From Olsenella profusa F0195 (GTDB lineage: Bacteria > Actinomycetota > Coriobacteriia > Coriobacteriales > Atopobiaceae), in NCBI RefSeq assembly GCF_000468755.1, contig NZ_AWEZ01000045.1:186001-250000 (forward strand): a DNA stretch of 64,000 nucleotides. The letters are read 5' to 3'. How positions within the stretch are numbered: the first letter of the stretch is position 1; every line of letters starts with the position of its first letter. Of the stretch, positions 51,190 to 62,695 are shown piece by piece. The position numbers and the translations under genes are program-made. The notes under the pieces are model-generated. The model saw only the letters and a program-made list of their open reading frames with translations, was not told where the DNA came from and did no database searches.

Positions 51190-53223
51190 ATGGTGAGTCC
51201 CATCGTCATCGTCATAATCGTGCTCGTGGTTCTCCTCGTGGCGCTCATCGCGGCCTTCCTCCTCCTGGGGCGCCGCTCAGACGAGCACTTCAAGCTGGAC
51301 ATCGGCGGCGGTGTTCCCACGGCGTCGGGCGGCTCCGACACCTCCAGCGAGTCGGGCTTCAAGTCACGTCTGTCGGGGCTGCACGTCTTCTCTGGCTCCA
51401 TTCTCGCGATCCTGCTGGCACGCCTGTGGTCCATGCAGCTTGTCTCCCAGGACGAGTACAGCGCACAGGCCGAGAGGAACCGTACGCGCACCATCTCGGT
51501 CACGGCACCGCGCGGCCGCATCCTCGATCGCAATGGCAAGGAGCTGGTCACCAACCGCGCCAGCCTCTGCGTCGTCGCCAAGTCCGACGTGGCTGACAAC
51601 GACATGACCGTCACCCTTTTGGCCAACCTCATTGGCATGCCCCCCACGGCCGTACGCCGCAACATCCAGGACGCGACGGGTGGTGCGCAGAGCATGCGCA
51701 CGGTGGCACAGGACGTCTCACGTCGCGTCGTTGCCTACATCGAGGCCCATCCGCACGTGTTTCCCGACGTGGAGGTCGTGCAACGCACGCAGCGGCTCTA
51801 TCCCAGGGGCAGCCTTGCGGCGCATGTGCTCGGCTATACGGGCGCCATCACGTCCGACCAGGTGAAGGCCATGGGCTCATCAGACGATGGTTCCATAGCG
51901 TACGAGATGGGGGACACCGTCGGCCAGGCGGGCGTCGAGTATGAGTATGAGAGCGTGCTCCAGGGTGTCAAGGGCGAGCAGAACGTCTATGTGGATGCCG
52001 ACGGCACCGTCCTCAGCTATGCCTCTGCGGTCGACCCACGCGCGGGCTCCGACGTGACGCTCACCATCGACGCAGACATCCAGGCCGCGGCCGAGAAGGC
52101 GCTGTCGGACCGGATCTCCAAGCTGCGCGCCCAGCACTCCGACTGCAACGGCGGCAGCTGCATCGCGATGGACGTCACCACGGGCGAGGTGCTTGCCATG
52201 GCAAGCTACCCCACGTACTCCCCAAACATCTTCGTGGGTGGCATCTCGGCGGATGACTGGGATGCGCTCTCCTCGGATGCGGCGAACAACCCACTGCTCA
52301 ATCGTGCCATCTCCGGCCAGTATCCCTCGGCATCGACCATCAAGCCCCTCACGGCGCTGGCAGCCCTCAAGAACGGCATCGCCACGCCTGAGTCATCCTA
52401 TTACTGCACGGGGTATTGGACGGGCTTTGGCAGTGGCTATGGCCAGTACTGCTGGAAGAAGACCGGGCATGGCGCCGTCAATGTGCAGACGGGCATCACC
52501 TACTCCTGCGACGTCGTCTTCTACGAGATCGGCAAGGGGTTCTACTACTCGGACGACCCGGAGGCACTGCAGGACACCCTGAGGCAGTGGGGGCTGGGCT
52601 CGCGTGAGGGCATAGACCTTCCCAACGAGGGCTACGGGCGCGTGCCCACGCCCGAATGGAAGGAGGAGTACTTCTCCTCGTCATCCGCGGACGCCCGCGC
52701 CTGGCAGGGTGGCGATGACACGAACCTCGCCATCGGCCAGGGTGACCTGCTCGTGACGCCGCTCCAGATGGCCTGCGTCTATGCGGGGCTCTCTTTGAGT
52801 GGCATCGTCTGGAAGCCCCACCTGCTCAAGTCCGTGCGTTCCGACGTGGGGTCGGGGAGCGTCATTGCGTACAGGAATCAGGTCAACTACCAGATAGATG
52901 TCGACAAGACGTATATCGACCTCGTGCATGCCGGCCTCAAGGGCGTCATCTACGATGAGTCCGAGGCGCAGGCGTCGCACTTCACGAACCTCTCGGTGCA
53001 GGTTGCGGGCAAGACGGGTACGGCCGAGGTGACCAATGGCACGCCCACGGGATGGTTTGTGGCGTACTGCCCCATCGACAACCCCCAGTATGTCGTCGCT
53101 GCCACCATCGAGCACAGTGGCTATGGCAGCGACGGTGCGCTCTATGTGGTGCGTGACGTTCTTGGTACCATATACGGTGAGCCCGACACCTCGACGGCCG
53201 TCGACTCGAGTGGGGTGAGGTAG
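51190..53223 (+). CDS. mrdA: Penicillin-binding protein 2 (class B transpeptidase)
   Basis: Cross-links peptidoglycan during elongation, working with RodA. The 677-residue protein has the dimerisation/pedestal region with TAPRGRILDRNGKEL at about residue 108, the catalytic STIK (Ser382-Lys385), SCD after YS, and KTGTAE near 607. Two hydrophobic segments precede the enzyme part (about 4-26 and 60-82); family members usually have one. The Ser-rich stretch between them would then lie on one side of the membrane and the domain outside. rodA follows after 3 bases. Confidence 0.95.
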   Translation: MVSPIVIVIIVLVVLLVALIAAFLLLGRRSDEHFKLDIGGGVPTASGGSDTSSESGFKSRLSGLHVFSGSILAILLARLWSMQLVSQDEYSAQAERNRTRTISVTAPRGRILDRNGKELVTNRASLCVVAKSDVADNDMTVTLLANLIGMPPTAVRRNIQDATGGAQSMRTVAQDVSRRVVAYIEAHPHVFPDVEVVQRTQRLYPRGSLAAHVLGYTGAITSDQVKAMGSSDDGSIAYEMGDTVGQAGVEYEYESVLQGVKGEQNVYVDADGTVLSYASAVDPRAGSDVTLTIDADIQAAAEKALSDRISKLRAQHSDCNGGSCIAMDVTTGEVLAMASYPTYSPNIFVGGISADDWDALSSDAANNPLLNRAISGQYPSASTIKPLTALAALKNGIATPESSYYCTGYWTGFGSGYGQYCWKKTGHGAVNVQTGITYSCDVVFYEIGKGFYYSDDPEALQDTLRQWGLGSREGIDLPNEGYGRVPTPEWKEEYFSSSSADARAWQGGDDTNLAIGQGDLLVTPLQMACVYAGLSLSGIVWKPHLLKSVRSDVGSGSVIAYRNQVNYQIDVDKTYIDLVHAGLKGVIYDESEAQASHFTNLSVQVAGKTGTAEVTNGTPTGWFVAYCPIDNPQYVVAATIEHSGYGSDGALYVVRDVLGTIYGEPDTSTAVDSSGVR

Positions 53224-53226
53224 CCC

Positions 53227-54468
53227 ATGGCATCGGGATCCGACAACAATCTGGGCCATTCCCTAGGCACCGTCGTCCACGGCATCGCCACGGGCATCTC
53301 AGGCGCGCTCTCCAAGAACCTGAGGAGCCCACGCGTCTCCGCCGCCAGCTCCTCCCGCCGCTCCAACTTCTACCGGCCCCAGCTGCTTGCGGCGCTCGCG
53401 CTTACGATATATGGGGCGGTGGTCATCTGGTCGGCCTCCCTCACCATTCCCGCGGCATCGTTCCCGCGCCAGATGGCGGGCATCGTCATCGGCCTCATCC
53501 TCGCCCTGGGACTGTGGCGCTATGACTACCGCGCGCTTGTCAACATGTCCAAGGTGCTCTTTGTCATTGACTGCGCGCTCATGATCATGCCGCTGGTGCC
53601 AGGACTCAGCCATAACGTCAACGGGGCCACGGGCTGGGTCAAGGTGCCGCTCGTCCCCCTGACGTTCCAGCCGTCCGAGTTTGCCAAGATCGTCACGATC
53701 CTCCTCATGGCCTCCCTCGCGTCCGAGTACAACGGGCGCATGACTTCGTTGCGCGACTACGTCAAGCTCTGTGGCGTGCTGCTCGTCCCGTTCATGCTCA
53801 TCCTGCTTCAGCCCGACCTCGGAACGGGTCTCATCGTGCTGGTCATGGGTGCTGCGATCATCATCTGTGCCGGTGCCAAGCGCAGTTGGGTGCTGGTGAC
53901 GATCGCACTCATCGTGCTCTTTGCGACGCTCCTCATCGCCACCTCCGTGACGCCGGGACTGCCTCACGTGCTGAAGCAGTATCAGCTCAATCGACTCATC
54001 GTCTTCGTCGACCCCTCCGTCGATCCCTCGGGCAATGGCTACAACCTCCAACAGGCCAAGATTGCCGTGGGTTCCGGTGGCTTTCTGGGCAAGGGCATCG
54101 GCAACGCCTCCCAGGCGGGGAGCGGCTTTCTGCCCGAGGCGCAGACCGATTTCGTCTTTGCCCTGCTCGCAGAGGAATTCGGCTTTGTCGGAACCATCGT
54201 CCTTCTGGGCCTCTTCGGCATGCTCATCTTTTCGACCATCGCGCTCGCCCAGCGCGTCGAGGCTCCCTTTGGCAAGCTCGTGCTCGTGGGCATCGCGACG
54301 ATGTGGTCCTTCCAGCTCCTGCAGAACGTGGGCATGTGCATTGGCATCATGCCCATCACCGGCATTCCGCTGCCCTTCATCAGCTTCGGCTCCTCGTCCA
54401 TGATCATGCAGCTCATGACGGTGGGGCTGGTGCAGTCGGTATGGCACCACATTCCCAAGACGGCATAG
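53227..54468 (+). CDS. rodA: Peptidoglycan glycosyltransferase RodA (SEDS family)
   Basis: Polymerises lipid II into glycan strands for side-wall growth as partner of PBP2. The 413-residue protein has about 10 membrane spans after a 50-residue cytosolic N-terminus rich in Ser and Arg. SEDS hallmarks are visible: GATGWVKVPLVPLTFQPSE, LLLQPDLGTGLIV-like text in the middle, and GNASQAGSGFLPEAQTDFVFALLAEEFGF containing the catalytic Asp region. The last conserved stretch is ITGIPLPFISFGSSS. Confidence 0.94.
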   Translation: MASGSDNNLGHSLGTVVHGIATGISGALSKNLRSPRVSAASSSRRSNFYRPQLLAALALTIYGAVVIWSASLTIPAASFPRQMAGIVIGLILALGLWRYDYRALVNMSKVLFVIDCALMIMPLVPGLSHNVNGATGWVKVPLVPLTFQPSEFAKIVTILLMASLASEYNGRMTSLRDYVKLCGVLLVPFMLILLQPDLGTGLIVLVMGAAIIICAGAKRSWVLVTIALIVLFATLLIATSVTPGLPHVLKQYQLNRLIVFVDPSVDPSGNGYNLQQAKIAVGSGGFLGKGIGNASQAGSGFLPEAQTDFVFALLAEEFGFVGTIVLLGLFGMLIFSTIALAQRVEAPFGKLVLVGIATMWSFQLLQNVGMCIGIMPITGIPLPFISFGSSSMIMQLMTVGLVQSVWHHIPKTA

Positions 54469-54478
54469 GGGTGATCTC

Positions 54479-55321
54479 GTGACAAAGCGCAGGAGGAAGT
54501 CCGTGGCGCCCGGCCTCGTCGTTGATGCGCTCGGCACGGGCAGGCGCGTCTTCGCGAGGGCGGGGGAGGATGTCACCATCAGCGTGCTCGTCGACCCCCG
54601 CACGCCCGCATGGCTGGCCGCGGCGGTGAGGGACGTGCTCGTTCCCGAGCGGACGGGCGCCCATGTCGGCGTGCGCCCGCTGGGCACGGCGCCGCTGATG
54701 CCGGCAGGGGATGCGTGCATCGTGCTGTCCGCAGGGGCCCTGCCGCAGGTGGGGCAGACCACGACCCCGCTCTGTGTGCTCCTGCCGGCATCGCGGCGGG
54801 CGACACCCGTCGCGTCGCCGCAGGTGACGCCCATACCCTGTGCGGATGCGCGCCAGGTGGCGCCGTCGCTTGCCGCGTGGCTCCTTGCCGCCATGGCCCA
54901 TCGCGAGCTTGCCCTGGCGGCGAGCTTCCCCTTCTGCCGTCCCGAGGCGACGCGCCGTTTCATCGCGCGCTGCGCCCGTGAGAATGCCGCCGTGGGTGCC
55001 CTGCCGCTCATCCCCGGTGCCGACATGCCGGTCATGACGGCCAATCAGCTGCGCATGGCCTTTGAGGTCCTGGCGGCGCATGGGCTGGAATCGGACGTTC
55101 GGGACGCGTTGGTGCTGGTGGGGGTCATTGGCGCTGGCCTCGTCTATCGGCAGGTGGCACGCAGGCTCCCACAGCCCACGGGACCCCTCGGTTGGGCGCT
55201 CAGGGGTGTCGTGGGCTATACGGGCAGCATTGTCACGGGCATGGCGCTTGGATGCATCGTCGGCCACGTGGTGGATGGGCGTCACCATGCCACGAGGGGT
55301 TGTGCCCGCCGAGCCGTGTGA
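54479..55321 (+). CDS. DUF697-like membrane protein of unknown function
   Basis: Unrecognised 280-residue protein encoded 10 bases after rodA on the same strand. The first 130 residues are soluble, with several beta-strand-like stretches and no catalytic motif. The second half (from about 150) resembles DUF697: FCRPEATRRFIARCARENAAVGALPLIPGADMPVMTANQLRM fits the helix-PIPGAD-helix pattern, followed by two hydrophobic segments (about 205-225 and 238-262). DUF697 proteins often sit beside GTPases or act in membrane stress; here none is adjacent. Position suggests a link to elongation. The GTG start has no strong ribosome site. Confidence 0.65.
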   Translation: MTKRRRKSVAPGLVVDALGTGRRVFARAGEDVTISVLVDPRTPAWLAAAVRDVLVPERTGAHVGVRPLGTAPLMPAGDACIVLSAGALPQVGQTTTPLCVLLPASRRATPVASPQVTPIPCADARQVAPSLAAWLLAAMAHRELALAASFPFCRPEATRRFIARCARENAAVGALPLIPGADMPVMTANQLRMAFEVLAAHGLESDVRDALVLVGVIGAGLVYRQVARRLPQPTGPLGWALRGVVGYTGSIVTGMALGCIVGHVVDGRHHATRGCARRAV

Positions 55322-55358
55322 GCGCAGGGCACGGTAAGCATGTGAAGGCCGATTGTTG

Positions 55359-55387
55359 TTGACGGGGCGCCTCTGCGCTGGTAACAT
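55359..55387 (+). promoter_or_regulatory. Promoter of rplU-rpmA
   Basis: TTGACG (55359-55364, 5 of 6) and TAACAT (55382-55387, 4 of 6) are separated by the ideal 17 bases, giving a leader of about 34 bases before rplU. It marks the start of the ribosomal-protein transcription unit. Confidence 0.62.
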
Positions 55388-55427
55388 CACTGGCTGTTGC
55401 ACTTACAGGCACCAAGAAAGGTAGAAC

Positions 55428-55766
55428 ATGTACGCAATCGTTACCACTGGGGGCAAGCAGTATAAGGTTGCCAAGGGTGACGTCATCGACGTCGAGAGGC
55501 TCGATGCGCAACCTGGCGACGAGGTCAAACTTGACGTACTCATGCTGAGCGACGGCACGCAGACGGTCGCTGGCACTGCCGACCTCGGGAGGAAGAAGGT
55601 CACCTGCGAGGTGCTTGAGCACCTCAAGGACGAGAAGGTGCTCGTCTTCAAGCTCAAGAAGCGCAAGCGCTACCACCGCACCAAGGGTCATCGTCAGCAG
55701 CTCACCAGACTTGAGGTCTCCTCGCTGCCCCGCATGGCGGCCGCTTCGTCCGAGAAGCCCGAGTAA
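55428..55766 (+). CDS. rplU: 50S ribosomal protein L21
   Basis: Large-subunit protein that binds 23S rRNA. The 112-residue protein starts MYAIVTTGGKQYKVAKGD, the family signature, and holds the basic KLKKRKRYHRTKGHRQQLT segment for RNA binding. It is about 10 residues longer than usual because of a C-terminal Ala/Ser-rich tail. AAGAAAGG precedes the ATG. rpmA follows after 35 bases. Confidence 0.97.
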   Translation: MYAIVTTGGKQYKVAKGDVIDVERLDAQPGDEVKLDVLMLSDGTQTVAGTADLGRKKVTCEVLEHLKDEKVLVFKLKKRKRYHRTKGHRQQLTRLEVSSLPRMAAASSEKPE

Positions 55767-55801
55767 CGTAGGCATAGAGACAGAGATAGGCAGGTACCGC
55801 T

Positions 55802-56053
55802 ATGGCTCACAAGAAAGGCCAGGGCACTTCCCGCAACGGTCGTGACTCCAACTCCCAGCGTCTGGGCACCAAGGTCTTTGGTGGTCAGGCCATCAAGGCC
55901 GGCCAGATCATAGTCCGTCAGCGCGGCACTCACATCACCCCTGGGGAGAATGTGGGTCGTGGCAGGGATGACACCCTCTTTGCGCTTGCCGATGGCATCG
56001 TCGAGTTCAAGAGGGGCAAGAAGCACTACGTGCATGTGCGTACGACCGCCTAG
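55802..56053 (+). CDS. rpmA: 50S ribosomal protein L27
   Basis: Large-subunit protein whose N-terminus reaches the peptidyl-transferase centre. The 83-residue product starts [22 protein letters not shown] and has [14 protein letters not shown]. There is no cleavable N-terminal extension like the one Firmicutes such as Staphylococcus carry. In most bacteria obgE follows directly; here an ECF importer lies between. Confidence 0.98.
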   Translation: MAHKKGQGTSRNGRDSNSQRLGTKVFGGQAIKAGQIIVRQRGTHITPGENVGRGRDDTLFALADGIVEFKRGKKHYVHVRTTA

Positions 56054-56180
56054 TCCCTCCCATGTCTGATGAGTCTCCTCGGAGGCCCCTCCCGTGGCTA
56101 TGTTTCAAGATGGGTACGCCTGCGCCTGCGGGCTTGTCATGACGAGGGCGTGCACCTACCCTATGCATAGGCACCACAGC

Positions 56181-56208
56181 GGCTCCCGGGTTGACCGGGA
56201 GCCTTTTT
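56181..56208 (+). terminator. Rho-independent terminator (or attenuator) after rpmA
   Basis: GGCTCCCGG (56181-56189) and CCGGGAGCC (56195-56203) form a perfect 9-bp stem with a 5-base loop, followed by TTTTT. It lies 128 bases after rpmA and 73 bases before the ECF S-component gene, so it could end the ribosomal unit or attenuate entry into the transporter genes. A 12-bp palindrome CCTATGCATAGG at 56160-56171 lies just before it. Confidence 0.75.
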
Positions 56209-56281
56209 GTCCTCGCCATGGCCACGGCCATACCCCGTGCCCGCGCGGCCATCCGCCCCCTCAGAGAAAGGCACTGCCCCC

Positions 56282-56842
56282 ATGGACAACGAACAGCGCG
56301 AGCCCCGCACCGTCACCACCAGCTCCAAGGATCGTTCGGGCAAGCTCGACGTGACCTCCCTGGTGCTCGTGGCCATCCTGCTGGCGGCGGGGTTCGTGCT
56401 TAACCTCACGGTAGGCAAGGCGCTGGCCATCACGGGCATCCAGCCCGAGTTCATCATCTCGGCCTACTGTCTCGCGACCATCATCCTCATCCCAACCGTT
56501 CCACAGGCGCTCGTGATTGCCGTGCTCGCGGCGACCGTCATCCAGGTCACCACGTCCATCCCGGGCGTGGAGTATCTCTGTGACCTACCCGCCATCCTGG
56601 TGATGTTTGCGTTCGCGCGCGCCGTGGACAGGAGGGGCAAGGCGTCCGTGCTGCCGTTCGTGGGCGCCTTTCTCACCACCACGGTCTCCGGCCTCATCTT
56701 TGCGGTCGTGGGCACCTTCGCCATGGGGGCTGACCCTGCGACTATCGCCCTCAAGCTCCCCATCGTCTTTGGCACGGCCTTGGCCAATGCCATCGTCGTG
56801 CAGGTGCTCTACCTGCCTCTCAAGAAGGCGGCAAAGCGATAG
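56282..56842 (+). CDS. ECF transporter substrate-capture (S) component
   Basis: Small integral membrane receptor of 186 residues with about six hydrophobic segments after a 24-residue cytosolic start. It binds a vitamin or similar nutrient and docks on the EcfA-EcfT module encoded next. The order of features (a first span, then GIQPEFIISAYCL, TTSIPGVEYLCDLPA, a late TTTVSGLIF) is reminiscent of the TrpP tryptophan group (PDF, TT.FPGG.i.N), but the key residues differ. The substrate is therefore only a suggestion. The ATG is chosen because homology and charge pattern begin there. Confidence 0.78.
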   Translation: MDNEQREPRTVTTSSKDRSGKLDVTSLVLVAILLAAGFVLNLTVGKALAITGIQPEFIISAYCLATIILIPTVPQALVIAVLAATVIQVTTSIPGVEYLCDLPAILVMFAFARAVDRRGKASVLPFVGAFLTTTVSGLIFAVVGTFAMGADPATIALKLPIVFGTALANAIVVQVLYLPLKKAAKR

Positions 56843-56896
56843 GGGTCATGTGTCGCCGCGGTGCGCGGGCGCCGCGGTGGCCTGTGACGGGAGGCG

Positions 56897-58663
56897 GTGG
56901 CTCGTACGGAGCGCGCAGCAACGATAGTCTCGCTCGACCGGGTGTCCTTTAGCTATGAGGGTGCCGCCCACGCTGCCCTGGATGACGTCTCCCTCACGGT
57001 GGCGCGCGGGGAGTTCCTGGGCATCATCGGTCCCTCCGGTGCTGGCAAGACGACGCTTACCCATGTGCTTTCGGGGGCGGTGCCGCATCACTTCTCCGGT
57101 ACGTTCCAGGGCATCTGCACCGTAGACGGCCGGGACACCTGCACGGTGGGACTGACGGACGTCTCTCGGGTCCTGGGATCGGTCCTGCAGGACATCGATG
57201 CCCAGATGGTCGCCTCCAACGTCGAGGACGAGATGCTCTATGGGCTGGAGAACTTTGGTGTGCCCCATGGGGACATCCCCGCGCGCGTCTTGTGGGCGCT
57301 GCATGTCTGCGGCATCGCCGAGCTCTTGCATCGTGACATCTCGACCCTCTCGGGCGGGCAGAAGCAGAAGGTGGCCATCGCCGCCATCCTTGCGCTGCGA
57401 CCACAGATCCTCGTGCTCGACGAGCCGACGGCGGCCCTCGATCCCGTGTCGTCACGCGCCGTGTTCGAGACGCTGCGCGAGCTCAACAACGACGAGGGCA
57501 TCACGGTCCTTGTCGTGGAGCAGAAGGTCGCCCTGCTCGCGGAGTTCTGCTCGCGCCTCTGCGTGCTCGCGGACGGGCGCGTGGAGCGCATCGGCACGCC
57601 GCGCGAGGTGTTTGCGCACGCCGGCGAGCTGCGGCGTGTGGGTGTGGACAGCCCCCGTTCCACCCGCATCTCCAACAGGCTCGCATCGCTCGGTCTGCTT
57701 GCCGAGGGGGAAGTGTGTCTCACGCCACCCGAGGTCGAAGACGCCATCGCGCACGTGGTGGGGGAGGATGCGTCGGCGCCGTCCGCGGCGCAGCGGGGGA
57801 GCTCGCCCGCGTCGGTGGTACCTTTCGCCTCCTCCACGACATGCGACCCCGTGCTGTCCTTTGCGCAGGTGGGATTCGCCTATCCCGGCAACACGGCCTC
57901 GGTGCGGGGGCTCACCTTTGACGTGCGTCCCCAGGAGCTCCTTGCCGTCATTGGCCAGAACGGGGCGGGAAAGACCACCATGACCAAGCTCATGAATGGC
58001 CTTCTGAAGCCCGACGAGGGGTCGGTCACCATCTGTGGGCTTGACACGCGCCAGGTGCGTACCAGCGAGCTGGCCCAGCATGTCTCCACGCTCTTCCAGG
58101 ATCCCAACCGCCAGATCTGCAAGGACACGGTCGTGGAGGAGGTCGCCTTCTCACTGGGCCTTCTGGGCATCGACCATGACGAGGCGCTGCGCCGCGCGGA
58201 AGATACGGTCGGGCACTTCTCGCTGCCGGGCGACGCCGCCCCCTTCTCACTGGGTCGGGGCCAGCGACAGATCGTGGCGCTCGCCTCAGTGGTCGTCACC
58301 AATCCGCGCGTCCTCATCCTGGACGAGCCCACCAGTGGCCTCGACTATCACGAATGCATGGTCGTCATGGATGCCGTCGAGGCGGCGCGCGAGCAGGGCT
58401 GTGCCGTCATCATGGTCTGTCACGACATGGAGGTCGTCTCCGACTTCGCCTCCCGCCTCGTCGTGATGGCGCAGGGGCGCATCGTGGCCGACGGGGACAC
58501 GCGACGCGTGTTCTCCGATGACGCCGTCATGCGCCAGGCCTTCGTGGACGCCCCCGAGGTCATGCGCATCGCCCGTGCTCTGGACGCTCGAGTCTCCCCG
58601 GCGTTTTCGGGGGCCACGGAGGTATCGGACATCGTCTCCATCACGAAGGGGCTGGTGGGCTAG
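56897..58663 (+). CDS. ECF transporter ATPase, fused EcfA-EcfA'
   Basis: Two energy-coupling ATPases in one 588-residue chain. Domain 1 has Walker [10 protein letters not shown] at 45-53, signature LSGGQKQK near 153 and [10 protein letters not shown] Gly/Ser/Ala-rich linker lies near 295-310. Domain 2 has GQNGAGKTT near 353 and a diverged signature SLGRGQRQ near 450 with [11 protein letters not shown] systems normally use two separate genes for these. The GTG start follows GGGAGG. ecfT begins immediately after the stop. Confidence 0.93.
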   Translation: MARTERAATIVSLDRVSFSYEGAAHAALDDVSLTVARGEFLGIIGPSGAGKTTLTHVLSGAVPHHFSGTFQGICTVDGRDTCTVGLTDVSRVLGSVLQDIDAQMVASNVEDEMLYGLENFGVPHGDIPARVLWALHVCGIAELLHRDISTLSGGQKQKVAIAAILALRPQILVLDEPTAALDPVSSRAVFETLRELNNDEGITVLVVEQKVALLAEFCSRLCVLADGRVERIGTPREVFAHAGELRRVGVDSPRSTRISNRLASLGLLAEGEVCLTPPEVEDAIAHVVGEDASAPSAAQRGSSPASVVPFASSTTCDPVLSFAQVGFAYPGNTASVRGLTFDVRPQELLAVIGQNGAGKTTMTKLMNGLLKPDEGSVTICGLDTRQVRTSELAQHVSTLFQDPNRQICKDTVVEEVAFSLGLLGIDHDEALRRAEDTVGHFSLPGDAAPFSLGRGQRQIVALASVVVTNPRVLILDEPTSGLDYHECMVVMDAVEAAREQGCAVIMVCHDMEVVSDFASRLVVMAQGRIVADGDTRRVFSDDAVMRQAFVDAPEVMRIARALDARVSPAFSGATEVSDIVSITKGLVG

Positions 58664-59410
58664 GTGACATCCGTTCTTGACTATCATGAGGGAACGACGC
58701 TCCTGCACCGGGCGAATCCCATCACCAAGGTCGCCTTTGCCGTCTGCGTCTGCGTGGCGACGCTCCTGGCAGGCGGCTACCCCATGCTCGTGGGTATCAT
58801 CGTCCTGCTCGTGTTGGTGGGCGGCTATGCAGGCATCGCCTCGGACACGCTCAGGCTCCTGGGGGCCTTTGCCGGCTTGGGCACCCTCATGCTCGTCGTC
58901 CAGACGGCCCTCGTCCGCCAGGGCACGGTGCTCTTCCTCTGGGTCACCGACAGGGGGTTGGACATGGGCGCGCATGTGGCGCTCCGGCTCGTCGCCTTCG
59001 CCCTCCCGCTCGTGATGATGCTCATGGTGACGCGCCTGACGGATCTGGCCAACGCGGCCGTCGAGGTCCTGCACGTGCCCTATCGCTACGCCTTCACCAT
59101 CACCACGGCACTGCGCTTCGTCCCCATCTTCTCGGAGCAGATGGGGCAGATCATGGAGGCCCAGACGGCGCGCGGCGTGGCATTCGACTCGCCCAACCCC
59201 CTCCGGCGACTGCGCCTCATGCTGCCCCTCATTGCGCCGCTGCTCATCTCGTCGGTCGCCAAGGCGGACGACACGGCGCTGGCGGCCGAGGAGCGCGGGT
59301 TCTACCTTCGCTCGCGCACGTCATCGAGCAGGCGCTATCCCTTTGGGATGCCGGACGTGCTGGTGGCATCGGCGGCGGTGGCCATCGTGACCCTGGGCGT
59401 CCTCTTCTAG
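58664..59410 (+). CDS. ecfT: ECF transporter transmembrane (T) component
   Basis: Membrane subunit that connects the ATPases to the S component. The 248-residue protein begins LDYHEGTTLLHRANPITK, typical of EcfT, has about five hydrophobic segments, and contains the coupling helices with the AxRxR-like motifs AQTARGVAF and AAEERGFYLRSRTS. The GTG start directly abuts the ATPase stop codon. obgE starts 29 bases downstream on the same strand. Confidence 0.92.
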   Translation: MTSVLDYHEGTTLLHRANPITKVAFAVCVCVATLLAGGYPMLVGIIVLLVLVGGYAGIASDTLRLLGAFAGLGTLMLVVQTALVRQGTVLFLWVTDRGLDMGAHVALRLVAFALPLVMMLMVTRLTDLANAAVEVLHVPYRYAFTITTALRFVPIFSEQMGQIMEAQTARGVAFDSPNPLRRLRLMLPLIAPLLISSVAKADDTALAAEERGFYLRSRTSSSRRYPFGMPDVLVASAAVAIVTLGVLF

Positions 59411-59418
59411 TACCATGA

Positions 59419-61967
<2,549 letters not shown>

Positions 61968-61975
61968 GGGGTGCC

Positions 61976-62695
61976 ATGGAGGATCAGGTTCTCGAACGGA
62001 TCACGCAGGGTGTCATCGATACATCTGACCTGCCTCTTCTTGGGAGGGATCCCACGCGCACCTATCGTCTTGGCATCATGGGCGGCACCTTCGACCCCAT
62101 CCACAACGGCCACCTCGTCGCCGCGGAGACGGCGTTCGACGAGCTCGGCCTCGATGTCGTCGTGTTCATGCCGGCGGGCATCCCCGCCTTCAAGCGGGAC
62201 AAGCAGGTGAGCCTGGGATCCGACCGCTATGCCATGACCCTGCTGGCGACGTCAGACAACCCACACTTCCTGGTCTCCCGCTTCGAGATCGACCGCGAGG
62301 GCGTCACCTACACGGCAGACACGCTCGAACTGCTGCATGCCATGTATCCCGACAACGTGGAGCTCTACTTCATCACGGGCGCCGACGCGGTCGCAGAGAT
62401 CGTCTCGTGGCGCAACGCCGACAAGATGGCCCGCCTCGCCTCGCTCGTTGCGGTGACGCGCCCGGGGTACGACCTCGCGCGCGCACAGCGGATCATAGAC
62501 AGCTCGCCCTATGACTTCACGGTCATCTATCTCGAGGTGCCCGCACTTGCCATCTCCTCGAGCCATCTCAGGCAGCGCGTGAAGGCCCAGCAGAGCCTCC
62601 GGTACCTCACCCCGGATGCCGTGACGGGGTACATCCACAAGCATAGGCTGTACGGTGCGCGGAGCACGAGCTATGGACAGAGGGACGGTGAGTGA
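61976..62695 (+). CDS. nadD: Nicotinate-nucleotide adenylyltransferase
   Basis: Makes nicotinate adenine dinucleotide from nicotinate mononucleotide and ATP for NAD synthesis. The 239-residue protein has the nucleotidyl-transfer motif GGTFDPIHNGH at 36-46 and the late ISSSHLR loop. A 28-residue N-terminal extension precedes the usual start of the family; a second in-frame ATG lies at residue 35, but it would cut the first strand. It begins 8 bases after proB. The stop overlaps the yqeK start (TGATG). Confidence 0.94.
   Translation: MEDQVLERITQGVIDTSDLPLLGRDPTRTYRLGIMGGTFDPIHNGHLVAAETAFDELGLDVVVFMPAGIPAFKRDKQVSLGSDRYAMTLLATSDNPHFLVSRFEIDREGVTYTADTLELLHAMYPDNVELYFITGADAVAEIVSWRNADKMARLASLVAVTRPGYDLARAQRIIDSSPYDFTVIYLEVPALAISSSHLRQRVKAQQSLRYLTPDAVTGYIHKHRLYGARSTSYGQRDGE

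Noticed and set aside
56054-56281. T-box, TPP, FMN, cobalamin or preQ1 riboswitch in the ECF leader
   Set aside because: None of the core consensus motifs of these elements could be found by eye; only the terminator hairpin is supported.
56094-56354. Small open frame with several Cys codons in the rpmA-ECF leader, as a possible leader peptide
   Set aside because: It runs through the terminator and into the S-component gene in another frame. No tandem control codons and no clear alternative hairpins were found.
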